Assembly (NCBI GenBank): GCA_019925105.1
Contig: JAHGAU010000023.1
Coordinates: 62,001 to 126,000 of the forward strand
Direction of reading: 5' to 3'
Origin: Niebla homalea
Lineage: Eukaryota; Ascomycota; Lecanoromycetes; Lecanorales; Ramalinaceae
DNA: 64,000 bases
Below, in pieces: positions 22,822 through 33,053 of this stretch (positions are counted from its first letter, which is position 1; every line of letters begins with the position of its first letter). The translations under genes and the position numbers were made by a program. The notes under the pieces are model-generated. The model did no database searches. It was not told where the DNA came from and was given only the letters and a program-made list of their open reading frames with translations.

Positions 22822-25800
22822 GACACCTGTCACGACACGCTCTCGGGGTGTAGGTGTCATCATGAGAAGAGCGAGCTCGCATACCCCGCTCAAGAGCCCT
22901 CAGCCTCAGCCTTATCTTTGTAGATTGTACCACACCATTTCCCATCCGATCTGGACCAATACTGCTGCACCATTGCCCCGTCGATACTGATGGCGAGCAC
23001 AAAATCACCCGACAACGTCCGTGGTCAGCAAACGACGTCTCTGAGCATCCTGGAACAAGCTTAGCGACTTATGGACTCTGAGAATTCCGAGAAGACGTGG
23101 ATGTCATGCTCAACAAGGAGTACCCAGGAGTGTACCCTGCCGCTTGCCTTTGTTTGGCCAGATCCTGGCAGCCATCTGCCATCTCCATTCTCTTGCTCCA
23201 ATTAATTGTCTGGCAAGCTTGCCTCAGGTAACAATTTGTGTTGACAATAAGTTACTGCTTCAAGATTGGGTATGAGGCAGACGCCAGCCCGGGATTCCAA
23301 AAGTACCCAAATGACCTTACTTTCGACTTGAAGAGCCTTCAGGCTGGCATTGAAGTTGCTTAGAAGAGACAGTCATATAGACAATGGGTCTTTGGGTACG
23401 CGAAAGAAGCCATACAAAGCTGGTACGAAATCCGGAACGAGCTCTCCTGCAACACGCATCCATCCTGACTCAACCTGAGAAAGTCTTCAGATCATAACAC
23501 CACCCATCTCAGCTTCTTGAAAGCTCCTACTCAAACCGCAAACGTTCCTCTTTCACCAAATGACGGCCCGCTAAGCTAGACATGACAATTCAGAGGCAAA
23601 ATACAGAGCCTACCGCCCCGCCGTTCCTTCCTCCATGGCGCCCACCTCGCTCTTCCTCTTCCTCAGAGGGTTCGCATACTGTCGCTTGGCATGTTCAGCT
23701 TCGCTGCCTCATCAAAGCGACAGCAGCGCCCTTCGTCCGCTATGATACTGTCACTGCTGCAGGAGTCGGTGGTACTCAATCGTTTGCTGGGTTCAGCGTG
23801 AAAATGGAGCTACCGCCCAGGACAACGCACGAGGGGGAACACACAAGGGATAGAAGAGAAGGAGTGGGTAGCTTTTGCACCCTGTCTCCCGTGCCTGCAC
23901 AGGTGGTGAGATGTGGATTGGGCTTCATATGAGGAGGAGAAAACACAAACGCATCGCATGCAACAGTAGCAGTCAAGAGAGCCAATTTGCTTCGCCTCGC
24001 CTCTTATATTATACTCGGAGACTACATCGTGCTGCTACCTAAAGGCTTCCATTCTTGTCCCAGGCATTCTTCTGCAAGTAATGTCTCCCAAAAAGCGGCA
24101 TCGTCTCTCTCCACGTGGACCATCATCCGGGAACCTGCAGGACCCAACCCCGTCACCTCTTCACGGCTTTCAATCCCGTACGCAAAAGCCTAGTAACAAG
24201 CGCATCATCCCCTGGATCTTCCACCAGGGGAGGTAAATCTGACAGCTCTTGGCACGGTCGTTGCCTGTGCCAGGCACGGAACATGCGTGCTGCCGAGCCG
24301 CATGAGTTTACCGTTGCAGGGAATGATTTTGTTGGGCCTTTGGTGAAGCAAGTAGGGTTACCAGCATGCGATCGCATGGGTATGACAGCCTGAATCCTAG
24401 CAAAAAACGACGTCGCAAAAGCGGATTCGCGACGCAGCTGTCATTAGCAAGGCATCGGTCAAACAGGCAACCATCCTGTTGGCTTGCCGAGCAGGGATCA
24501 AGGCTCTCGCTTACGACTCGCCCTAGTCGCCTGAGATCGATCTCGAACACCATGATGGATTAAGACGGTTGCAACCCGGCTGTCCATATGGAGTAATGTC
24601 ATTGCCAATTCGATGACGCGTCAAGCGTTGCCGGCCGCTTATCTCGTTCTAATGCTCTTAGTGTTATCAAAGCTCGCTTCGCAAAATTTAGGACTACAGT
24701 GAGGCAGTGACGAAGAGTGGAGCCCTGGTTCTGGACGCCTACGGACGGGAGACACGGTTCACACGGGCTATATTGCTTGTACAGAAGGCTTATCCGTCAA
24801 AGGTTATTGGCCCGCTGCCAAGCCTGCATGACCTCTATCGGAGAAAACCCACATGGCGCTGTTGCGAACTTCAAAGCCTTAAGCACCATCACACCACAAA
24901 GGAATTTCTCTGACTACAAAACCCGCTTTTGCTTGAGACCTCCAATTCCGCGGTTCTCCCGACCGCAGTTGCTCCTGTCAAATAACCTGCGCACGTTATC
25001 CTACGGTTGACATGACTCGCAAGACCGCAAGGATCGTGCAGATGCCATACAGCTCTTAGGCCCAAGAGCTTGCGACTCGTGGCTGACACTCCATGCGGTA
25101 GATAACGAATACGAATCAGATTGGTTCCCAGAAGAGAGAAAACCCCCCTGGTCGCAGCACTAAAGCAGGGCAAGCGAAGCACAAGCCACACACCATCGCA
25201 ACGGGTCACCATCTTTTGCTGCTGTTCGAATACGTGTTGCCCTAAAGGTGTGCCATGCTGGCATCATGGCCTGCTGTGCCTCACTTCGCAAGTCATCAGG
25301 CATACGTTCGGTCATCCTTAGCAAATATCAGCAGGGGGTTCCATTGGCTACATGGCAAGTACCGACTCAGCCTTCTACTTATCCGTCAGGTTGTGCGTGA
25401 TGGTTCCCTGTGGACACACGTCGCTTGGGTGGGGCCACGGGTCACCGCATACTCCAACGGCGGCCCTCTTTATCTCGTGAGGGCCATCTGGCGTTTGCGT
25501 GTTCGCTTTTACCAAAGGGTCGTGCAATTTGGTGCAACGCGGATCGCCATCTTGTCTTGCTTATCACTTCTCCATCCATGACTTCTCCTAGCGGCTGTCC
25601 CAAAGACAACAACGCCGCCGCATAGATTTCTGTGTTGGACCCCATTGATCTTGAACGGCACTAAAAGCCCTCTCAATTCTCACCGAATCGTATAAGATGA
25701 AGGCGATTTAGCAACATTACCGTTGATTAGGGGAGTGACACGTGCACTCGTGCCCAGGCCGCCTGGCTATGATAGCTCCTTTCAGAAGTACATGATCTGT

Positions 25801-25898
25801 AGAGCTCCCGCCTGAGTTCCTTTCTCCTTACTGTGTGACCTTACTTCTCCTCACAACACTGCCCTCTTTCAGCATACCGTCAGGTTCTTTCATCGAAA
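22822..25898. other. gene-poor stretch of 3 kb
   Basis: Only short frames. The best is 23582-23932 (+, 116 codons, Pro/Ser-rich start, no motif). No tandem repeat or transposon end was seen. Two HGATAR sites (AGATAA at about 25099 and TGATAG at 25770) lie upstream of the ammonium transporter. Fungal nitrogen regulators of the GATA type bind such sites. Confidence 0.4.
25770..25775. promoter_or_regulatory. candidate GATA-factor site upstream of amt
   Basis: TGATAG, a match to HGATAR, lies 124 bp before the ammonium transporter start. Such genes are commonly under AreA/Nit2 nitrogen control. A 6-bp match alone is weak. Confidence 0.25.
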
Positions 25899-27556
25899 AT
25901 GTCAGCAACGGCAACATCCGCCGCGGCCGCAGCAGCTACATCAACTGACCCTGTCGCCCCATCCTGGCTTGATCCCGGCCATAATGCCTGGCAACTCACC
26001 GCCGGCACGCTCGTGGGCCTGCAATCCATCCCTGGGCTCGTCATCCTCTACGCCGGGTGGGTGAAGCATAAATGGGCCATCAATTCGGCTTTCATGGCCT
26101 TTTACGCCTTCGCCTGCGTGATGATCTGCTGGGTGCTCTGGGGCTACCAGATGGCCTTTGGCACCCAGATGTTGCCGCTAGTGGGATACCCGTCCATTGC
26201 TGTGGATTTGGGGTTTGAGCTCGAGCAGAGCAATTTGCCAACGGCGGCATTTACGGAGCAGTTCCCGCAGGCGAGTATGGTGTATTTTCAGTTCGTGTTC
26301 AGTGCCATTACCGTGATTATTATGGCGGGGGGGTTCTTGTGCCGGATGAATTTCTCGGCGTGGATGATTTTCGTGCCGTTGTGGATGACGTTTAGTTATA
26401 CGATTGGAGCGTTCAGCATCTGGGGTGGGGGTTCTTGTTCCAGTATGGGGTGATTGACTATTCGGGGGGATATGTCATCCATCTCTCTTCTGGCACGGCT
26501 GCGTTCGTGGGCGCCTGGTGGATCGGACCACGGCTCGATATTGACCGCGTGGACGCCAAACCTTCCAATATTACGCTCATGTTGGCCGGCGCAGGTATCC
26601 TGTGGACGGGGTGGAATGGCTTCAATGGCGGGGATCCCTACGCGGCTTCGCCAGATGCAGGCGTGGCTGTGCTGAACACTAACATCTGCACTGCAATGTC
26701 ACTCCTTACTTGGATGATCCTTGATATCATCTTCTTCAAGAAGCCTTCCGTCATTGGAGCTGTTCAAGGCATGATCACGGGACTTGTCGCCATCACACCC
26801 GCTGCAGGTGTCGTTGCCGGTTGGGGCGCCATCCTGCTCGGTCTCGGTTCCGGCTCTGTACCTTGGATCTCGATGAACGTGGTGGGTCGAACGCAGCTCT
26901 TTCGTAAAGTTGATGATACTATTGATGTGTTCCACACACATTTCGTGGCGGCTATTGTCGGCGGTGTAGGCACAGGTGAGCTTGGCTTCCCTTCGTTTCA
27001 ACTAATCTTCTCTTGACTAGACAATGTTGGCCACACTGTCTCGCCCGATCCCCAATTTTTCGCCCCTGCACCCAGTATCTCTAGTCCAATGTATCCGACT
27101 GACTCTCATTGACCAGGTCTCTGGGCCACAGCCAAAGGCTGCGCGGCCTTCGGTCTGACCAATCCCGGCGGGGCTGTCGCAGGCAACGGCCGCCAAATCG
27201 GCATTCAACTCGTCGGCGCGCTCTTCATCATCGGTTGGAATATCGTCTGGACCTCGCTCATCATGATCTTTATCAAATACGTCTGCCGCGTGCCGCTCCG
27301 CATGAGCGATGAGGATTTGGCGGTGGGGGATTTTGCCATCCATGGCGAGGAGCCGTATACGTTTGAGTATTACAATCGGAACTACAGGACGGTGGTGGGG
27401 TATGGACATCCGCCAGCGAAGGCCCGTGCGACCGGGCTCGGAGACGATGGGGCGGGAGATGTAATTTTGGGGGCAGATCCTGAGAGAGGGATTTCGGGTC
27501 CGGCGTTGGGAGCTGTGGGACATGGGAAGAATGGAACGGAGATCAAGGAGGAGTGA
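25899..27556 (+). CDS. Amt/Mep ammonium transporter with a one-base frameshift
   Basis: Exon 1 is 25899-26975 and exon 2 is 27117-27556 (GTGAGC to CCAG). The protein has about 505 codons with the expected eleven membrane helices: [20 protein letters not shown], the [16 protein letters not shown] region, [27 protein letters not shown], and [14 protein letters not shown] with a pore His. The cytosolic tail begins near CRVPLRM. The reading frame breaks at the G run 26427-26431: TGG GGT GGG GG then TTC TTG TTC. One more G would give the family sequence [11 protein letters not shown]. With the base missing, translation stops at TGA 26451-26453 after 184 codons. Everything else is intact, so this is either a very young mutation or a homopolymer sequencing error. 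Confidence 0.88.
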
Positions 27557-28541
27557 ATTTTGCGTGCTCAAGCTGTGCGAGGAGAGCATTGCAAATACTC
27601 AGTCGAGACTGTTAAGTGTGGAGAGAGGTACGTCTGGTTTGCTGGATGGTCCTGAATAGATAGGCGGGTAAGTGTTGTAGAATGAGACCACACCTCTGCT
27701 TGATGCTTGGTGGCTTAGCAGTCCGTGTACGGTTCAGCGCGGTTGTGAGATTACCTTTCTTGTCAACGACTTTTCTTTGCTCGGTGCTGCATGAGTCTCA
27801 AGTCTGGTCACGATTTGTGGCCTCCGCCTAGAGCTTGGCAGATGAATGGACGGATAATCAACAAGACTACAGCTCCCCCACGGGATGATGATATGCGAGG
27901 AAGAAGCCTCATTTCATTGATATTTGAGGAAGCTGTCGCCTCGGACTCGTCATCGATTCTTTCACGTGATCGTTTTGGTTGTTCCTTCCATCCTTGGTCA
28001 ACATCTCAGCAAGTCACTTTCTCCCTCTCCCTTTCCCTTTCATCATCATACCTCGCTGGCTAAGCCAAATCGAACATTTGGATGGCTCTTGCCATATTTT
28101 TCTCTCCATCAAGTGAGAACCAAGGCTGTTGCCTTCCCATCCCTAATATTGCCAGCTCAAAGGCGGCCCCTCGGGTACACTCCTTCCTTGGTCAGATTTC
28201 AGACTTGTCGACGCAGCTGTTCGATTGCATCATTTCAACCGCTGGGTAAAGTCAGTCGGTCCAGGCTCTTGCCTCTTCCACTGCTTCCAGGACTAAACAA
28301 CCATGGAGGCTCCTACCCTCCCAATCACCACGCCAGCAGCTCAAAAGGCCGCCGATTCCCACTTTTTGTTTTTCTCTTCTTCAACCATTCGTATCACTAT
28401 CCCCAACATCAGATTCAATCTTCACTGATAGCTCAACCTCGCCTTGTTACATTATTAGAAGTGCCCCTCTTCAATACTCCTCGAATCCTACAGATCTGCA
28501 CAACCTCTACTTGAGACAGTGCACCATCCACTCTCCTCATC
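27557..28541. other. intergenic / 5' region of the CX3C protein gene
   Basis: About 1 kb. The part from 27980 onward is pyrimidine-rich (CTCCCTCTCC tracts), as in fungal promoters and leaders. No supported gene. Confidence 0.35.
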
Positions 28542-31166
28542 ATGCATCCTCTCACCACCATCAGCTTGTCGCTCATCACCTCTCCTTATCTCTTGCATGC
28601 TGTTCACGCTGCATCAGCAACCACGCCTAGTCAACTTCCTTTGGCCCAAGACATGGAGAGATGTCGAGATACGTGCCTTGGCAAGCATCCAGCCGAGGAT
28701 CTGGAGACCCAGTCAGAATGCCGCCAGAGTTGCCTACACTTGCCGGCGCCACGGTTACCTCGCAGCGCTCCGAGCAGATTTGTTGGCAAAGCTTTGACCG
28801 CCTCTAGCCCGCTCGAGATTTTCGATTTTCCAGAATGCATCCAGACGTGCCAGGATTGGGACCATGGGAACGCATCCTGTACGGATATTTGCCAGAGGCT
28901 TTTGCCCTGCTGGATATACTGCAATCAGGAGTTCGAGGACGACACTGTGAGGAATCAGGATTGTCTCCTCACTTGCGTCGCCGATGTGACAAACGCCACC
29001 TTTCCATCAGCTGACGTCGGCGCCTCCTCAAACACTGCTGACCTACGACGTGCCTTGTCTGACATACTTCTCCCAGGTCGAGTAACCGCAAGAGTATGCA
29101 CTGAGGACATTGATCGAGATGTTGTTTGTGCTGACCAGCCCAAGATGACGGTGCCTCGCGACGCTCATGATCAGTGCAAAATGGACTGCGATGAAATTCA
29201 AAAATCCAGCGACACCTACCTCTGCAAGTTGAATTGCACGAAAGAATACTCAAGTGACGACATCACGTCAGATGTTGACGCTCGAGACATCAACCTCGAC
29301 ACCTCCTCCAACCCTTCTACCATCCCTCGATCGCAGACAGATGCCAAGTCTGCCAGCACTGATTGCATGGAATACTGCACCTCCAATTCCAGCGGTGGCA
29401 GCTCCATCGAGATCCGTGATCGGTGCTCAAAAGCATGCAAGACTTTGGACACCTGCGAGACCGCCTGTGAAGCCCAAGGGCCTAATGATGGCGAGCGTTG
29501 CGTCGTGGATTGCATCATGATAGGATCTGATGACAAAAATGAAATGGCCGTTGTAGCTAGAGATTTTGTTCCTCTGGTTCAAATCGAAGCGAAAGGGGCC
29601 ATGCTGGCAACCAACCTTGTTCGACGTCAAGGACCTTACGACAATTTCGAGGATTGTCTCAAAGAATGCCGCACTACTCCAATACGCGACTCCTCGTGCA
29701 AGCCACTCTGCCATGAAATGGTAGCCTGCAATCATGCTTGCAAGGGGCGAGACGACCCTGATAAGTGTTATGAGAACTGTGGTGATGAGGTCTTTAGTGA
29801 TCAGCATATCTCTGAGGACACAGCAACAGAAGTCATCTCTCGAAGCGTCATCCCTCAGACTCAGGCAGAAGCAGAGAGGAAAATCAGTACAACAAGTCCG
29901 CCAATAAATCAATCAAGTATCGACGATTGCACTGAGGTCTGCCTGCGAAATTTGGACCGTGGAAGTTCCGACGAGTTCCGAGCAAAGTGCAAAGCTGCAT
30001 GTAAAGTCGCTGAAGACTGTGATCAAGCGTGTAAAGCGGTCGATGATCCCACTGAGCACCTCGATTGCATCGCTACATGCTTTGGCCGTGGTCCACCACC
30101 ACCTGATGGCTCTTTGGATGTCGTCATGGATGCTGCCACTCGAGCCATCGTCGCCCGAGCTGAATCTCAGTCCGAAGAAGACGACGTCGCAATCGGCCGC
30201 CTGGACAAGCGGTACAGCCCTGATCAATGTAAATGGGCCTGCCATGAAATCGACGATCCGACTAACCAGATCTGCTATCAACCTTGTATTGACGCTGGTC
30301 CTCATGGTTCCGTTAAAGCTGCTGCGGATTTTGTCTCTTCTAATGTCACACCACAGTCTCAAATTGAAAAGGCTGCTGTCAGAGTCGACCACGTGGACAA
30401 GCGATACAGTCCGGAGCAGTGCAAATGGGCTTGCCATGAGGTTGACGACCCAACGAATCAAATCTGCTACCAACCCTGTATTGACGCTGGCCCCCATGGC
30501 TCTCCCAACGCTGCAGCGGAGTTCGTCTCTCAGGAAATCGTTCCTCAACTCCGTAAGAAGGAAGCCATCCCAGCCACTGCTCCCCTGGACAAGCAATATA
30601 CCCCGGAACAATGCAAATGGGCTTGCCACGAGATTGACGACCCAACAAATCAAATCTGTTACCAACCCTGCATTGACGCTGGTCCTCGCCAGAACGATGG
30701 CTCTAATGGTGCTGCTGCCGATTTTGTCGCTCAGAACATCAAATTCCAATCACGACAAGAAGAAGCCGCTAGCGATGCGCATACAGAAACGGAAGACAGT
30801 GATGGCCGTGACACACGAGAGGGAGCTGCGTACCTGCGTGAGCTGTCGCTAGCCGATCGATATGATCACGACGAGGGAACTAGCACCACAATCACCTTCC
30901 CGGAGCTCCTGAGACCAACAGAATCAGCCCAGGTGCCATCAGGAACAACGACGATCACACCGACGATCATACCGACGATCATACCGACGATCATACCGAC
31001 GACCATACCGACGACCATACCGACGATCATACCGACGATCATACCGACCATTACACCGACGCCGGTGGTAGTCGTAGCAGCAGGACCGAGTCTGAGATTC
31101 AGCGACTGGCAGGCTGCGTGGGTGGTGCTTGTTGCTTGTGTTGCTGGTGGGATGTTCTTCTGGTGA
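28542..31166 (+). CDS. secreted, GPI-like surface protein built of paired CX3C hairpins
   Basis: 874 aa on one exon. A signal peptide covers about residues 1-24. By my count 52 of 54 cysteines sit in 26 CX3C motifs, which pair into 13 CX3C-xn-CX3C units (for example CRDTC/CRQSC, CMEYC/CSKAC, CNHAC/CYENC). The last three are nearly identical 64-residue tandem repeats beginning near L554, V618 and L682, each with CKWAC, DDPTNQ and CYQPC. Basic pairs precede several units: RR before QGPYDNF, KR before YSPDQC and YSPEQC, and KQ in the third. A Thr/Ile/Pro stretch (TIIP repeats) and a final hydrophobic segment ending GGMFFW look like a GPI-attachment tail. The twin CX3C spacing is that of alpha-hairpin disulfide folds. 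Function unknown: adhesin, wall protein and Kex2-processed peptide precursor are all possible. Confidence 0.85.
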   Translation: MHPLTTISLSLITSPYLLHAVHAASATTPSQLPLAQDMERCRDTCLGKHPAEDLETQSECRQSCLHLPAPRLPRSAPSRFVGKALTASSPLEIFDFPECIQTCQDWDHGNASCTDICQRLLPCWIYCNQEFEDDTVRNQDCLLTCVADVTNATFPSADVGASSNTADLRRALSDILLPGRVTARVCTEDIDRDVVCADQPKMTVPRDAHDQCKMDCDEIQKSSDTYLCKLNCTKEYSSDDITSDVDARDINLDTSSNPSTIPRSQTDAKSASTDCMEYCTSNSSGGSSIEIRDRCSKACKTLDTCETACEAQGPNDGERCVVDCIMIGSDDKNEMAVVARDFVPLVQIEAKGAMLATNLVRRQGPYDNFEDCLKECRTTPIRDSSCKPLCHEMVACNHACKGRDDPDKCYENCGDEVFSDQHISEDTATEVISRSVIPQTQAEAERKISTTSPPINQSSIDDCTEVCLRNLDRGSSDEFRAKCKAACKVAEDCDQACKAVDDPTEHLDCIATCFGRGPPPPDGSLDVVMDAATRAIVARAESQSEEDDVAIGRLDKRYSPDQCKWACHEIDDPTNQICYQPCIDAGPHGSVKAAADFVSSNVTPQSQIEKAAVRVDHVDKRYSPEQCKWACHEVDDPTNQICYQPCIDAGPHGSPNAAAEFVSQEIVPQLRKKEAIPATAPLDKQYTPEQCKWACHEIDDPTNQICYQPCIDAGPRQNDGSNGAAADFVAQNIKFQSRQEEAASDAHTETEDSDGRDTREGAAYLRELSLADRYDHDEGTSTTITFPELLRPTESAQVPSGTTTITPTIIPTIIPTIIPTTIPTTIPTIIPTIIPTITPTPVVVVAAGPSLRFSDWQAAWVVLVACVAGGMFFW
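30201..30776 (+). repeat. three 192-bp in-frame tandem repeats
   Basis: Units start at 30201, 30393 and 30585 (period exactly 64 codons). Each encodes (L/V)DK(R/Q)Y(S/T)P(D/E)QCKWAC followed by a conserved DDPTNQICYQPCIDAGP core and a more variable spacer. The core is nearly unchanged in protein but differs at many third codon positions. That suggests selection rather than very recent duplication. Confidence 0.9.
30951..31058 (+). repeat. 12-bp minisatellite, nine units
   Basis: Unit ACGATCATACCG with a few C/T variants, in frame, encoding (T-I-I-P) or (T-T-I-P). It forms the stalk before the C-terminal hydrophobic tail of the CX3C protein. Copy number is likely to vary between strains. Confidence 0.95.
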
Positions 31167-31501
31167 GGACGGGGTTCAAAGGAGAGATTCTTCAAAGTAG
31201 GAACGGTGGGTATTCAGGAAAATGTTTGGTGATTGATGGCAACGGGTAGGAGGGATGCTCATCGGTGAAGGGCTTGGCGTGGTGAAGCAAGACTTCGGAA
31301 GCAGTCGTACCCTTGGAGATGGCAGGAGGAGAGGTGGTGTGTACGGTAGAAATGCCTGTAGAGAGCGTGAAATGGAAAGTGCCGTTCTCCCTCCTACTCT
31401 TCACGCTTCGAGATGCCTGGGCTCAAACACCGCCATAAGGATTTCTCTGTCCCTTGCCTTGTTAAAACTTCCATGCAAGATGCTTCATCTGGATCAGATT
31501 G

Positions 31502-32354
31502 ACTGAAGTATTCCTTCTCGCTCCAGCTGCGCCTAAAGGAGCCATCCTCGAGAGACTGAAACCGGTATAGAAATACAATCAACGGGTACATGGGAGGGAA
31601 AGGACATAACGCACATACGCAAAGACTTCCATCCACGTCTCCGTCACCGAGTCAAGGAAGAGGGCTCGTTCAGGAATCCAAGAGAGAAGAAAGAGCTCCC
31701 TACACGTACGAGCCCACCCTTGAGAGAGCGAAATACGTGTAGGGCTATAAAATCACATGGGAGGGAAGAGATACAACGTAAGTACGCAGGGAAGTCCGTT
31801 CTACGTATCTATAATCCCTTTAAGGACGATAGCATTTCCGGGAATCAAGGAAACAAAAGAGCTCCCTACACGTAAAAACCCCCTCTTTCTCGAGATACTG
31901 GAGGCGGTGTAGAGCTTCAAATGAAGCCTGCGTGGAAGGAAACAGAAAAGGACGTACGTAGAGATGTCCGTCTACGTATCCGTACCCTCCCTTGGGGCAA
32001 TAACCGTACCTTAAGGAATCCAGAGAGAAGAAAGCTCCCTGTACCTATAAGCCAGACTTCGAAAGAGTAAAGATTGTATAGAGCTATAAATAAAGACTCC
32101 TCCACGGAAGGAAACAGAAGAAGACGTACGTAAAGACTTCTATCCACGCCCCCGTCACCAAGTAAGGGACTAAGGCACCTCAGGGAATCCAGAGAAGAGA
32201 AAAGCTGCCTGCACCTATAAGCCGACTTTTGAAAGAGTGAAACCTGTGGCGGGTTGCAATTAACGGGTGCATAGAAGGAAACAGCAAAGGACGTATACGC
32301 AAACCTTCCCTCAACGTCTCCGTACCCTCCCTCCAGACATACCTACCTTGCCGG
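31502..32354. repeat. satellite of about 170 bp, five diverged units
   Basis: Units begin near 31502, 31673, 31841, 32015 and 32184, giving periods of 168-174 bp. Shared landmarks in order are: GGAATCCAGAGAGAAGAAAG, AGCTCCCTRCACSTATAAGC, a GAGAGAGTGAAA-like block, TAGAGCTATAAA, GGAAGGAAACAGAAAAGGAC, GTACGTAAAGACTTCC and TCCGTCACC. Identity between units looks like 65-75 percent. It lies just 3' of the CX3C gene. Open frames on the minus strand inside it repeat with the unit and are not taken as genes. Confidence 0.85.
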
Positions 32355-33053
32355 ATCCAGACCCAGAAAAGAATGAACGAACAGACACGAGTGCGCTGGC
32401 ATGATATTCCAACAACTCCATTCTTTCCGGTATCATTTATGTGGGGGCGTGCGAGCTTCTGACTCCTGGCGAAACGAAGGATCGCGGTCTGCGTGTTTGC
32501 TCTGCGGTTTTCCGGCATAAGGTGAAGAGGTGGGGGGCAAGCACCTCTGGGTGATTGATTGGTTGAGTGTTTGTTGGTTGGGATGGGATGGGATGGGATG
32601 GTATGGGTCCCTTTCCCCAACCCACGGCCCATTTGATGGCAGTGGTTGTTTACTCTATTCGGATCATGTTCTTTGATCTCTGACGATGGGGGGCGCTGAT
32701 AATAATGCTCTGGTCCGGCTATTTGGGAGATGTGCTGATGCGGCGCGTTCTTCTCGGTAGTTGCAGCGTCACTAGGCACGGGAAGAGGGATGGTTGTTGG
32801 CATGCGGGAGTGATGCGGGGAGGAGTCAATGAGGTGGTGTTGGTGGTAGGACAGTGTGACGTGGGCTCGAAAGGTGGATGCTTGGGCAGAGGCGATTGTG
32901 GGGGATTGGAAAGCAGCAGCAGCAAGGTTGGGGAAAATGGCGGTGTGATATGATACATCTAGATGACGGCATTTGTTTTCGCTTTGACAGGACGCCGGTA
33001 TCCCAATGCTAGTATAGTAGACATGACTCCCTCTTGCTTTCCATGCCAGAGGC
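32355..33053. other. intergenic with GGGAT microsatellite
   Basis: No supported gene. A run of GGGAT units (GGGATGGGATGGGATGG and so on, about 32579-32601) is the only structure seen. A minus-strand open frame spans 32180-33337 but is partly made of satellite and partly antisense to EMP24, so it was rejected. Confidence 0.5.

Noticed and set aside
26431..26443. GTTCTTGTTCCAG at the ammonium transporter break as a tiny intron
   Set aside because: 13 nt is far below any known spliceosomal intron. A one-base loss in the G run explains the break better.
30201..30776. Idea that the KR-bounded repeats are a dikaritin-type cyclic peptide (RiPP) precursor
   Set aside because: The units are 64 aa and Cys-rich with no short Tyr-containing core. 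No UstY-like or other modifying enzyme gene is seen nearby.
29913..30852. Long frames on both strands inside the CX3C gene (278 and 297 codons)
   Set aside because: They repeat with the 192-bp unit of the real gene and have no features of their own.
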